Under the pieces are notes generated by a model. That model searched no databases. It saw only the letters and a list, made by a program, of their open reading frames with translations, and was not told the origin of the DNA. A stretch of 64,000 bases of DNA from Amycolatopsis sp. cg9. GTDB lineage: Bacteria; Actinomycetota; Actinomycetes; Mycobacteriales; Pseudonocardiaceae. Positions 8,775-17,800 of this stretch are shown piece after piece. Both the position numbers and the translations under genes were made by a program. Numbering within the stretch: position 1 is the stretch's first letter; each line of letters opens with the position of its first letter. The DNA is taken from contig NZ_CP166850.1 in assembly GCF_041346945.1 (NCBI RefSeq), positions 6,742,501 to 6,806,500 of the forward strand. Reading direction: 5' to 3'.

Positions 8775-9728
8775 ATGCCGGACTTCGCCGCGGCCGCCGA
8801 GCCGCACCGCCGTGAGCTGCTGGCGCACTGCTACCGCATGCTCGGCTCGGTGCACGAGGCCGAGGACCTGGTCCAGGAAACCCTGGTCCGCGCCTGGAAA
8901 GCGTGGCCGGGCTACGACCCGGCGCGGGCTTCGGTGCGCACCTGGCTCCACCGCATCGCGACCAACGCCTGCCTCACCGCGCTGGAAGGGCGCGCCCGCC
9001 GCCCGCTGCCGTCCGGGCTCGGGCACCCGAGCGACGACCCGGCCGCACCGCTGACGCCGTCGTTCGAAATCCCGTGGCTGCAGCCGTTCCCGGACGCGCG
9101 CCCGGACGATCCCGGCCGGGGCACGCTCCGGCTGGCGTTGCTGGCGGCGATGCAGACGCTGCCGCCGAAGCAGCGCGCGGTGCTGATCCTGCGCGACGTC
9201 CTCGAGTTCAGCGCCGCGGAGGTCGCCGGGTTCCTCGACACCACCCCCGCGGCGGTCAACAGCGCGCTGCAACGGGCTCGCGCGGGCCTCGGCGGGGTGT
9301 CCGTGGAGGAGGTCGCCGAGCCGGCCGACGCCGCGGTGGCGGCGATCCTGGACCGGTACGTGCGGGCGTTCGAACGCGCCGACGTCGCCGGGCTGGTCGA
9401 GCTGCTGGCCGACGACGTCGTCATGGAGATGCCGCCGGTGCCGCTGTGGTTCCGCGGCCGCGACGACTACGGCCGGTTCCTCGGACGGCTCTTCGCGATG
9501 CGCGGCCCGGACTGGCGGATGACGCGCGCGGCGGCCAACGGCCAGCCCGCGCTGGTCGCGTACTGCCGCGACGACGCCGGGGTCTTCCGGCTGCACACCC
9601 TGCAGGTGTTCACCGTGACGAAGGCGGGCGTGGCGCACAACGTCGTGTTCGCCGATCCCGCCGTGCTGGCGGCGTTCGACCTCCCCGCGACTCAGCCGGC
9701 GGCGCGGGCCTCCGACGGGCGGCCGTAG
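8775..9728 (+). CDS. Sigma-70 family ECF sigma factor with SnoaL-like C-terminal domain (TIGR02960/SigG type)
   Basis: A 317-residue protein. Region sigma-2 lies in the first about 80 residues (RMLGSVHEAEDLVQETLVRA). Sigma-4 is at about 130-180 (LPPKQRAVLILRDVLEFSA, then an HTH with TPAAVNSALQRARAGL). A SnoaL-like fold fills the C-terminal about 115 residues. This architecture matches the TIGR02960 group, to which mycobacterial SigG belongs. In related ECF groups such C-terminal domains tune promoter recognition without a separate anti-sigma factor, and none is seen here. It ends inside the convergent DUF2087 gene (37-bp overlap). Confidence 0.88.
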   Translation: MPDFAAAAEPHRRELLAHCYRMLGSVHEAEDLVQETLVRAWKAWPGYDPARASVRTWLHRIATNACLTALEGRARRPLPSGLGHPSDDPAAPLTPSFEIPWLQPFPDARPDDPGRGTLRLALLAAMQTLPPKQRAVLILRDVLEFSAAEVAGFLDTTPAAVNSALQRARAGLGGVSVEEVAEPADAAVAAILDRYVRAFERADVAGLVELLADDVVMEMPPVPLWFRGRDDYGRFLGRLFAMRGPDWRMTRAAANGQPALVAYCRDDAGVFRLHTLQVFTVTKAGVAHNVVFADPAVLAAFDLPATQPAARASDGRP

Positions 9729-10171
9729 GCGCCGCCGTCGTTGCTGCGCTGCAGCAGGCCTTCGTCGATCAGGTAGCGGCGCAGGGTCGCGTGGTCGTCG
9801 TGGACCATCACGAGCTTCTCGCGGACGTCCTGCTCGGTGTAGAGGCGGCCGGGCTCGAACCGCTCGGCGAGGGTGGCGAGGAGCAGCTGCCGCCGCTTGC
9901 CCGAATGCGGGATCGTGACGAGCCTGCCGTGGCGGAACAGCCCGTCGAGCGGGTCGGCGGGTCCCTTCGCGAGTGCTTCGCGGAAGACGCCGGGCACCGG
10001 CCGGTAGCGGTCGCCGTCCGCCACGACGAGACCCGCGCCGGTCAGCCGTCTGACCGGCTTGGCCGGGACCTCGCCCGCCGGAAGCCCCTCGGGCGCGGCG
10101 CAGATGCGGGCGAACAGCAGCAGGCGTTCGGGGTCCGAGAGAGCGGCGACGAGCGCTTCCGGTGCGGCCAT
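9692..10171 (-). CDS. DUF2087 domain protein, probable DNA-binding regulator
   Basis: A 159-residue protein. The N-terminal half looks like a winged-helix domain (ALSDPERLLLFARICAA, then GLPAGEVPAKPVRRLTGAGLV). The C-terminal half carries the DUF2087 pattern IPHSGKRRQLLLATLAERFE, GRLYTEQDVREKL and DHATLRRYLIDEGLLQR. DUF2087 commonly follows an HTH in actinobacterial ArsR-like proteins, so transcriptional control is likely, but the ligand is unknown. It is convergent with the sigma factor gene and diverges from the MarR operon, 81 bp away. Confidence 0.8.
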   Translation of the reverse strand: MAAPEALVAALSDPERLLLFARICAAPEGLPAGEVPAKPVRRLTGAGLVVADGDRYRPVPGVFREALAKGPADPLDGLFRHGRLVTIPHSGKRRQLLLATLAERFEPGRLYTEQDVREKLVMVHDDHATLRRYLIDEGLLQRSNDGGAYGRPSEARAAG

Positions 10172-10218
10172 GGCCCGGAAGGTACCGGAAATGCCGGCTC
10201 TCGTCGTCGGCGAAAACT

Positions 10219-10250
10219 CGACAGGGTTACCTGATCAGTTTACCCTGTCG
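10219..10250. promoter_or_regulatory. 32-bp dyad, probable MarR operator
   Basis: CGACAGGGT (10219-10227) and ACCCTGTCG (10242-10250) are perfect arms. They share one symmetry axis with the central palindrome CTGATCAG (10231-10238). The dyad ends 2 bp before the ATG of the MarR gene and lies between two divergent genes. Autorepression of the MarR-MFS-hydrolase operon is the natural reading; it is inferred, not shown. Confidence 0.65.
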
Positions 10251-10252
10251 AT

Positions 10253-10696
10253 ATGGCTCCGAAAACGGTTCCCGCCCCGGCGGTCGCGGCCGCGCAGGCG
10301 TTGCGCGTGCTCGTCGGCAGGCTGCGGCGGAAGATGATGGACGCGACCGCGGTCGGCGATCTGACCTCGGCGCAGGCCTCGGCGCTCGCCCGGCTCGCGA
10401 AACTGGAGCCGACGACGGCGAGCGTGCTGGCCGGGGCCGAGCGGGTGCGCCCGCAGTCGATGGCCGCGACCGTGGCCGCTTTGGAGAAGCTCGGCCTCGT
10501 CCGCCGCGAGGCCGATCCGGACGACGGCCGCCGCCAGCTGATCCACTTCACGCCCGAAGGCCGCGCGTACGGCAGGGGAGCCCGTGCCTCGCGGGAGGAG
10601 TGGCTGGCCCGGAGCCTCGCGGAGCGGCTCACCGACGACGAACTGGCCGTGGTCACCGAGGCGCTGGCCCTGCTCGGCCGCATCGTCGAACCGTGA
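10253..10696 (+). CDS. MarR-family transcriptional regulator
   Basis: A 147-residue protein with a typical MarR winged helix: ALARLAKLEPTTASVLAGAE as the first DNA-binding helices, the recognition segment QSMAATVAALEKLGLV, and the wing RREADPDDGRRQLI. MarR dimers repress exporter genes and release on binding phenolic or lipophilic ligands. The stop codon overlaps the GTG start of the following MFS gene, so the two are translationally coupled. The 32-bp dyad directly upstream suggests autoregulation. Confidence 0.9.
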   Translation: MAPKTVPAPAVAAAQALRVLVGRLRRKMMDATAVGDLTSAQASALARLAKLEPTTASVLAGAERVRPQSMAATVAALEKLGLVRREADPDDGRRQLIHFTPEGRAYGRGARASREEWLARSLAERLTDDELAVVTEALALLGRIVEP

Positions 10697-12084
10697 CGAC
10701 GCGCGACCGGGCGCGGGCCGGGTTCGACCGGAAGCTGCTGGCCCCGCTCATTTCGGGCGCGGTGCTGAACCCGGTCAACTCCACGATCATCGCGGTCGCG
10801 CTGGTGCCGATCGGCGTGGCGTTCGGCCAGCCGGCGTCGGCGACCGCGTGGCTGATCTCCGCGCTGTACCTGGCCACCGCGGTCGGGCAGCCGGTCGTCG
10901 GGCGGCTGATCGACCGCTACGGCCCGCGGCGGCTGTTCCTCCCGGCGACGGCGCTGGTCGGGGTGGCGGGCGTGCTCGGCACGTGCGCGCCGAACCTCGG
11001 GGTGCTGATCGCCGCCCGGGTCGTCCTCGGCTTCGGCACCTGCGCGGGCTACCCGGCGGCGATGCGGCTCATCCGCGACGAAAGCGAGCGCACCGGCCGT
11101 GACAGCCCCGCCTTCGTGCTCACCGTGCTGGCGATCTCGACCCAGACGATCTCGGTGATCGGCCCGGCCTTGGGCGGCCTGCTGATCGGCGTCGGCGGCT
11201 GGCGCGCGACCTTCGCCGTCAACGTCCCGATCGCACTGGCCGCCTTCGTCCTCGGCGCCCGCCGGTTCCCGAAGGTGCCGAAACGCGCGCCGAAGGGCGG
11301 GTTCGACCTCGACTTCCCCGGGATGGCGCTGTTCGCCGGCACGCTCGTCGCGCTGCTGCTGTTCCTGATGCACCCGGCCGCGGGGGAGTGGTACCTGCCG
11401 GTGCTCGCCGCCGCCGGGGCCGCGGGCTTCGCCGTGCGCGAACTGACCTGCGCGCACCCGTTCATCGACCTGCGGCTGCTCGGCCGCAACGGCCCGCTGC
11501 TGCGCACGTACGGCCGCGCGCTGCTCGCCTACGTCGTGGCCTACAGCTTCCTCTACGGCTACACGCAATGGCTCGAGCACACCCGCGGCCTGTCGGCGGC
11601 CGAGGCCGGGCTCGCGACGCTGCCGCTGTTCGCGACCGGGATCGTCGTGTCGCTCGTCAGCGGCCGCCGGGAAGCCGTGCGCGGCAAGCTGGTCGTCGCC
11701 GCGTTCGGGCAGCTCGCGGGCTGCGCGCTGCTGCTGACCCTCGACGCCTCGGCCGCGGTCTGGCTGCTCGTCGTGCTCGCGCTCGTGGCCGGGGTGCCAC
11801 AGGGCCTGAACAGCCTGGCGCTGCAGAACTCCGTGTACCGCCAGGCGAATCCCGCCGACATCGCCGCGTCGGCCGGGTTGCTGCGCACGTTCGGCTACCT
11901 CGGCGCGATCGTCTCGTCCGCGCTGCAGGGCGCGTTCTTCGGCCCCGCCGCCGAAACCGCCGGCCTGCACGGCTTCGCGCTGCTGCTCGTCGGCATCGGG
12001 GTCGTCTTCCTGCTGCTGACCGTGTTCGACCGTTCCCTTTCCCCGCGCACCACCCGACCCGAGGACGAAGATGACCACGCTTGA
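10693..12084 (+). CDS. MFS (DHA2-like) transporter
   Basis: A 463-residue membrane protein with about 12-14 spans. The N-terminal region LNPVNSTIIAVALVPIG, the loop GRLIDRYGPRRLFL and the TM5-like stretch IGPALGGLLIGVGGW support the family. The GTG start overlaps the MarR stop (GTGA), and the 3' end overlaps the start of the cysteine-hydrolase-like gene by 14 bp, so the three genes form one operon. Export of the compound sensed by the MarR protein is the likely role; the substrate is unknown. Confidence 0.87.
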   Translation: MTTRDRARAGFDRKLLAPLISGAVLNPVNSTIIAVALVPIGVAFGQPASATAWLISALYLATAVGQPVVGRLIDRYGPRRLFLPATALVGVAGVLGTCAPNLGVLIAARVVLGFGTCAGYPAAMRLIRDESERTGRDSPAFVLTVLAISTQTISVIGPALGGLLIGVGGWRATFAVNVPIALAAFVLGARRFPKVPKRAPKGGFDLDFPGMALFAGTLVALLLFLMHPAAGEWYLPVLAAAGAAGFAVRELTCAHPFIDLRLLGRNGPLLRTYGRALLAYVVAYSFLYGYTQWLEHTRGLSAAEAGLATLPLFATGIVVSLVSGRREAVRGKLVVAAFGQLAGCALLLTLDASAAVWLLVVLALVAGVPQGLNSLALQNSVYRQANPADIAASAGLLRTFGYLGAIVSSALQGAFFGPAAETAGLHGFALLLVGIGVVFLLLTVFDRSLSPRTTRPEDEDDHA

Positions 12085-12658
12085 CCCGGACCGCACCGCC
12101 CTGCTCGTGATGGACTACCAGAACGGGATCGTCGCGCAGCTCTCCGACACCGGCCCGCTGCTCGACCGCGTCACCGCCGCCGTCGACGACGTCCGCGCGC
12201 ACGGCGGGCACGTCGGCTGGGTGCGCGTCGCGTTCGAAGACACCGAGTTCGACGCCGTCCCGGAAACGAGCGTGTTCGCGGCGATCGCGACCGCGGACCA
12301 CCGGGCCGCCATGCGCGCCGACGCACCCGGCACGCAGCTCGACGCCCGGCTCGCGCCCCGGGACGAGGACGTCCGGGTGCGCAAGATCCGCGTCGGCGCC
12401 TTCACCACCACCGACCTCGGAGCGCAGCTGCGTGCGCGCGGGATCACGACGCTCGTCCTCGCCGGGATCAGCACCAGCGGCGTCGTGCTGAGCACGGTCC
12501 GCGAAGCGATGGACCGCGACTACCGCGTCGTCGTCCTGCGCGACGCCTGCGCCGACCGCGAAGCGGCGACGCACGACTTCCTCACCGGGACGCTGTTCCC
12601 GCGCACGTGCGCGGTCGTCGACGTGGCCGGGCTCGGGGACCTCTGGGCCGACCGGTAG
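12071..12658 (+). CDS. Isochorismatase-like hydrolase-fold protein lacking the usual catalytic Cys
   Basis: A 195-residue protein of the isochorismatase/cysteine hydrolase superfamily. The Asp of the triad lies in LLVMDYQNGI and the Lys in VRKIRVGAF. At the place of the nucleophilic Cys the sequence reads GISTSGVVLST, with Val instead of Cys. Isochorismatases proper also lack a nucleophilic Cys, and a GI(A/S)TSGVVLST variant is a recurring subfamily, so this need not be dead. It is the third gene of the MarR-MFS operon and may detoxify the exported compound. Confidence 0.82.
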   Translation: MTTLDPDRTALLVMDYQNGIVAQLSDTGPLLDRVTAAVDDVRAHGGHVGWVRVAFEDTEFDAVPETSVFAAIATADHRAAMRADAPGTQLDARLAPRDEDVRVRKIRVGAFTTTDLGAQLRARGITTLVLAGISTSGVVLSTVREAMDRDYRVVVLRDACADREAATHDFLTGTLFPRTCAVVDVAGLGDLWADR

Positions 12659-12668
12659 GTTCCGCAGC

Positions 12669-14309
12669 GTGCCCCGTCCGACCGCGCCGGTGACCGTGCC
12701 CGAGGACGTGCTGCGCGTCTCGATCGTGGAGCGGCTCTTCGCCCGCGCGGACGACCCGCGGCCGCTGTACACCCACCAGGACCACACCCACGCCGCCGAG
12801 CACACGCTGACCTGGGCCGAGTTCGCCGCCCGGGTCCGCGTGGTCGCGGGCGGGCTGCGGCGGGCCGCCGAGCCGGGGGAGCGGGTCGCGGTCCTCGCGG
12901 GCCAGGAGCTCGCCTACCCGCTCGCGTTCTTCGGCGCGCTGGCCGCCGGCCTCGTCGCGGTCCCGCTGATGGTGCCGTCGAACGCCGCGCAGGCCGAGCG
13001 GCTCGCCGGGGTGCTGGCCGATTCCGGCGCGCGCGTGTGGCTGACGTCGGCGGCCGCGGCGGCGCGGCTGCCCGCGCACGACCACGTCGTCGTGGTCGAC
13101 GAGCTGACCGGGCCGGGCGCCGATCCGGTGTTCGCGGACCCGGAGACCCCCGCGTACCTGCAGTACACGTCGGGGTCGACGCGGGAGCCGGCGGGCGCGG
13201 TGATCCCGCACCGGGCGATCGTCGCCGCCTGCTGGCAGGGGAGCCGGGCCTACGCCGTCGACGAAGGCACGACCTGCGCCGGCTGGATCCCGTTCTTCCA
13301 CGACATGGGCCTGATCCAGCTGCTGTGCCTGCCCGTTTTCGCTGGCGGCCGCGCGGTGTTCATGTCCCCGGCGGAGTTCGTTCACCGGCCGCGGCGGTGG
13401 CTGCGGCAGCTGGCCGACCACCCCGCCGTGTTCACCGCCGCGCCGAACTTCGCCTACGACCTCGCGGCGGACGCGGGCGCCGAGGACGGCCTCGACCTCT
13501 CGGACGTGCGGGTCGCGCTCAACGGCGCCGAACCCGTCCGCCCGGCCACGGTGGAGCGCTTTCTCGAGGTCTTCGGCCCGCACGGGTTCCGGCGCGAGGC
13601 GTACCGGCCGTCCTACGGGCTCGCCGAAGCCACCGTGTACGTCGCGAGCGCCGGGCCGGAAGGGCCGCGTGGCGCCGTCTTCGACCGCGAGGCCCTCGCC
13701 CAGGGACAGGCGGTCGAAACCGTCGACGGGCAGGAACTCGTGTCCGTCGGGCGGCCGGTCGGGCAGCGGGTCCGGATCGTCCACGACGGACACGAGCAGC
13801 CCGACGGCGCCGTCGGCGAGATCTGGATCCACGGCCCGAACGTGGCGACCGGCTACTGGGGCCGCGGCGACGCGGCCGCGTTCGGCGCCACCCTCGACGG
13901 GCTCGGCGGCTGGCTGCGCACCGGCGACCTCGGCGTCGTGCACCGCGGCGACCTCTACGTCACCGGGCGGCTCAAGGACCTCATCGTCATCGACGGGCGC
14001 AACTTCCACCCGCAGGACATCGAGGCCGCGGCCGGGGAGGCCCACCCGGCCGTCCGCCGCGACCGCGTCGCCGCGTTCGGCGTGACCGACGACGGCGGCG
14101 AGGGGGCGGTGGTGGTCGCGGAGTGGGCGCGCGGCGCCGAAGCGGACGTCAAGGAAGTGACCCGGGCCGTGCTGCGCGCGGTGTCCGCCGAGCACGGTCT
14201 CACCCTCCGCAGGGTGCATCTGGTCCCTTCCGGTGGACTTCCGCGCACCTCCAGCGGCAAGGTCGCCCGGTCGGCCGCGAAGGCACGTTATGGTGGCGAC
14301 CGTGGGTGA
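12669..14309 (+). CDS. Fatty acyl-AMP ligase (FAAL-type adenylate-forming enzyme)
   Basis: A 546-residue ANL-superfamily enzyme. The P-loop reads LQYTSGSTREPAGAV (from about residue 164), the form typical of FadD28/FadD32-like acyl-AMP ligases rather than acyl-CoA ligases (which have TGxPKG). Further motifs are RPSYGLAEATVYV, GYWGRGDAAAF, WLRTGDLGVV and KDLIVIDGRNFHPQDIE. FAALs make acyl-adenylate and pass the acyl chain to a carrier protein. The carrier gene starts inside this gene (20-bp overlap). The start is GTG. Four tightly linked genes follow, two of them ESX-like. Confidence 0.88.
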   Translation: MPRPTAPVTVPEDVLRVSIVERLFARADDPRPLYTHQDHTHAAEHTLTWAEFAARVRVVAGGLRRAAEPGERVAVLAGQELAYPLAFFGALAAGLVAVPLMVPSNAAQAERLAGVLADSGARVWLTSAAAAARLPAHDHVVVVDELTGPGADPVFADPETPAYLQYTSGSTREPAGAVIPHRAIVAACWQGSRAYAVDEGTTCAGWIPFFHDMGLIQLLCLPVFAGGRAVFMSPAEFVHRPRRWLRQLADHPAVFTAAPNFAYDLAADAGAEDGLDLSDVRVALNGAEPVRPATVERFLEVFGPHGFRREAYRPSYGLAEATVYVASAGPEGPRGAVFDREALAQGQAVETVDGQELVSVGRPVGQRVRIVHDGHEQPDGAVGEIWIHGPNVATGYWGRGDAAAFGATLDGLGGWLRTGDLGVVHRGDLYVTGRLKDLIVIDGRNFHPQDIEAAAGEAHPAVRRDRVAAFGVTDDGGEGAVVVAEWARGAEADVKEVTRAVLRAVSAEHGLTLRRVHLVPSGGLPRTSSGKVARSAAKARYGGDRG

Positions 14310-14565
14310 TCACCGCGCCGAGGTCACGAAGGTCGTCAGCGAGACCTTCCGGCTCGACCCGGCCCTCGTCGAGCCCGACGCCCCCCTGGAGGAGCTGGGG
14401 ATCGACTCGAAAGGCCGGATCAAGCTGCTGGCGGCGCTGGAGGTCTACTACGGCGTGACGATCGACCTGGACCAGCTCGATCGGTTCACCGACGTGGGTT
14501 CGGTGGCCGCCGTGCTCGCGGAAGCCCTGGGAACTGGCGGAACTGAGGGAGAGGCGCTGAAATGA
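14290..14565 (+). CDS. Acyl carrier protein
   Basis: A 91-residue carrier protein. The phosphopantetheine site is LEELGIDSKGRIKLLAALE with Ser40. The residue after Ser is Lys rather than the usual Leu/Met. The start chosen is ATG at 14290, which gives a normal ACP length and overlaps the ligase by 20 bp; a GTG at 14302 is also possible. The partner enzyme is almost certainly the upstream FAAL, which would load it with a fatty acyl group. The stop overlaps the next gene (ATGA). Confidence 0.88.
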   Translation: MVATVGDHRAEVTKVVSETFRLDPALVEPDAPLEELGIDSKGRIKLLAALEVYYGVTIDLDQLDRFTDVGSVAAVLAEALGTGGTEGEALK

Positions 14566-14879
14566 GCGGCGGGGGGTACACCGCGACGACCGAGGCGTTG
14601 TCGACGGCCTCGAAGACGATCGGTGACCTGGCGGAAAACCTGCTCGACGACAACCCGGACCTGCAGAATTCGCAGGTGACCGCGGAGAAGTTCGGCCGGG
14701 CGCACGGCACCCACGCGACGAAGTACACCGCGGGCGCGCAAGCGCTGTGGGCCGCGGTCTCCGGCTACAGCAGCACGCTGGGGTCGTTCGGCACCAACCT
14801 CGGCACCGCCGGGTCGAGCTACAGCGCCAACGAAGACAACCAGTCCGGCGCGATCACGAACGCCGGGGGCAGTCTCTGA
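14562..14879 (+). CDS. EspC-like / WXG100-like small secreted-type protein
   Basis: A 105-residue, mostly helical protein of low complexity (Ala, Ser, Thr, Gly, Asn). It shows two helical halves around a WAAVSGYSS turn and a C-terminal YSANE sequence that fits the YxxxD/E type VII secretion signal. Its length and layout match the EspC/WXG100-like substrates of ESX systems. No ESX ATPase or membrane genes lie in this window. It overlaps the ACP stop (ATGA) and the next start (TGATG), so all are co-translated. Assignment to a specific family is tentative. Confidence 0.65.
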   Translation: MSGGGYTATTEALSTASKTIGDLAENLLDDNPDLQNSQVTAEKFGRAHGTHATKYTAGAQALWAAVSGYSSTLGSFGTNLGTAGSSYSANEDNQSGAITNAGGSL

Positions 14880-17800
14880 TGGCCGACGAGAAGAAGAAGT
14901 GGTCCGACGTCAAGGCGCTGCTGGACGACCCGAGCGTCCCGGCGGGTCAGAAGAGCGCGCTGATCAGCAGCTGGCTGCGGGAAAACCCGCCACCGCCGCC
15001 GTTCCTGGCCGACCAGGAACCGGACGAAATCAAGCAGAAGCGGCAGGAAGCCGAGAAGTACGCGAACGCGTACAACGCCAACCCGCTGTTCGCCGGGCAG
15101 TCGGTCGACGAGGCCTTCGACAAGGCCAAGCAGAGCGGCGACCAGAACTCCTACAACGAGGACCAGGAAAAGAAGGCCGTCGACGACGGCAAGTCGAAGC
15201 TCGACGGCACCCAGCCGCCCGCGTCCGGTGACGACGGGAGCACCAGCGGGACGAAGACGTCCGACGAGATCTTCGACGCCGCCGCGCCCGCGCTGAAGCT
15301 GTTCGAGACGTTCGGCTCGCTGCTGGCGAAGATCCCGGCCGACTGCCGCGGCAACACCCGCGCGCTGGACCTCGACAAGGACATCCGCGCGCCATTCGAC
15401 GAACAGCGCGGGATCAGCTTCGCGGACTTCGTCGCCGACGCCGCGCACTTCAAGCGCGGTTCGGAGACGGTGGACCGGACGGTGCAGGACACCGGCTCGC
15501 AGCTGGGCACGCTGTACCAGACCTGGAGCGGCGCGGGCGCCGACGCGGCGTCCGACACCTACAACGACAAGATCCAGCCCAAGGCCGCCAAGCTGTCCCA
15601 GACGCTCGGCAACGCGAGCGAGGCGACCAAGAACACCGCCACGACGGTGTTCCAGCTGTGCAAGGGCAAGGCCGACGCCGTCATCGGGATGTACACCGAC
15701 CTGGTCGGCAAGGCCGACTACACGATGGCGCAGAAGGTCGTCGCGGTGGCCAGCGGCGAGCACGGCAACGAGCAGGACCTGGCCCAGATCGCGGGCTGGA
15801 TGGACCTCAACTTCGGCACCAACCTGGTCAAGACCCTCAACGACCAGGGCTGCTGCGACGGCGACGAGATCAAGAAGCACGGCCAGGACCTGGCCAAGCA
15901 GTGGATCCAGAACCAGTTCAACCCCGACATGTGGGACCGGCTGTACAAGGGCTTCGAGAAGACCTGCAAGGACACGAAGGACCTCGTCGACCAGGCCTAC
16001 GACGCCCTCGACAAGGTCATGGGCGGGATCAAGAACGAGTTCGAGGGCGTTTCGATGCCCGGCGGCTCGGGCAGCGGCGCACCCGGGGGTTCCGGCACGG
16101 CCGGCGGCTCCGGCGGTGGCCCGGGTGGCTCGGGCAGCGGGTCCGGGTCCGGCTCGGGTGGTTCGGGCGGCGGGTCCGGGTCCGGCTCGGGTGGTTCGGG
16201 TGACGGGTCCGGGTCCGGCTCGGGCGGTTCGGGCAGCGGCTCCGGTTCGGGGTCCGGTGGTTCGGGCAGCGGCGGGGGCGGTGGCCCGGTGCCGTCGATC
16301 CCCGACACGGGTTCGGGATCCGGCACGCCGGGCGCGGGGGCCGGCGGGGGCTCCGGCACCGACCTGCCCAGCGGCGCGGACGGCAGTGGTTCGGGCAGCG
16401 GTTCGGGCGGTGGCTCGGGGAGCGGTTCCGGGGCGGGTGGCGGCGGTCCGATCCCGTCCATCCCCGACGGCTCCGCCGGTGGCGGCGGGTCCGTCGGCGG
16501 CGGGTCCGGCTCATCCGGCGGCTCCGGGTCCGGCGGCGGTGACGACGGGGCGGCCCAGGCGGAGGCGGCCAAGCAGCAGGCCGCGCAGGCCGCGGAGGAA
16601 GCCAAGCAGAAGGCGTCGGACGCGCTGAAGGAGTTCAGCGGCCCCGGCATCCAGACCGACTCCGGCGAGGGCGCGGGCGGCCTCGGTGGCGGCTCGGGCT
16701 CGGGTTCCGGGCCGGGCGGCGGCTCGGGCTCCGGCTCGGGTTCGGGGTCGGACGACACCTCACCTTCGTCGACGCCGTCCCCGTCCGCGAGCGGCCAGGA
16801 CGCCGCGGCCGCGGCCGCCGAAGCGGCCAAGAAGAAGGCCGCGGACGCGCTCAGCGAGTTCAGCGGTCCCGGCATCCAGACCGACGACGGCGCCGGCGGC
16901 CTCGGCGGTGGTTCCGGTTCGGGCGGTGGCGGCGACTCGGGCTCAGGCTCGGGTGACGACGGCAAGGCCGCGGCCGAGCAGGCGGCGGAAGACGCCAAGA
17001 ACAAGGCGGCCGATGCCCTCAAGGGCCTCGACGGCGACCCGATCAAGACCGAGCCGGGCGACACCGGGCTCGACACCGACGGCGACGGCAAGCCCGACAG
17101 CCTCCTCGGCGACGGCAAGGACGTCGACAAGGACGGCGACGGCAAGCCCGACGCCAAGGGCGACGACGACCCCGACGTCCTCAAGGTCAAGCAGGGCGAC
17201 AAGACCTTCGAGATGACCGAGCCGGACCACGACGGCAAGATGGACATCAAGGTCGGCGACGGACCCGGCGACCCGAAGGACTTCAAGCTCGACTGGTCGG
17301 GTGACGGCAAGTCCGGCGACGGTCCACAAGGGACGGATGACGACTGCTACCGCCCCGGCCCGGACGGCAAGATCCACATCCGGGACGGCGACCTGAAGAT
17401 CACCGCCGAGCGGCCCGACGGCGCGGACGGCCCCACGGTCGTCACCGTCGACGACGGCACCGGGAAGCCGACGACCTACACCCTCGGCGAGGACGGCAAG
17501 CCCTCGGACGCGCTCGGGGACACGCCGTCGAAGAAGCTCGACGACGACCTGCCCACCCACCGCGGCACCCTCGAGGACCTCAAGCCGCACGACGGCGGGG
17601 ACACCGGCGGCGGTGCGCACGGCGGCGGGGGCAGCCCGTCCCCGGCCGGGATCGGCGGCGGCTCGCACGGCGGCGCCGGCGTCACCGGCGCGGGCTTCGA
17701 CCCGGGTGGCGCGGGCCTCGGCGACTCGCCGGTGTCCGGCGGCGCGCACACCGGCGCCGGGGCCGCGCAGCCGCAGCCCGCGGGGGCGTTCGCACCCGCG

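Noticed and set aside
15997..17310. Minus-strand Pro/Glu-rich frame opposite the Gly/Ser tract
   Set aside because: It is the reverse complement of Gly/Ser codons, so repetition alone keeps it open. The plus-strand gene has start, coupling and domains.
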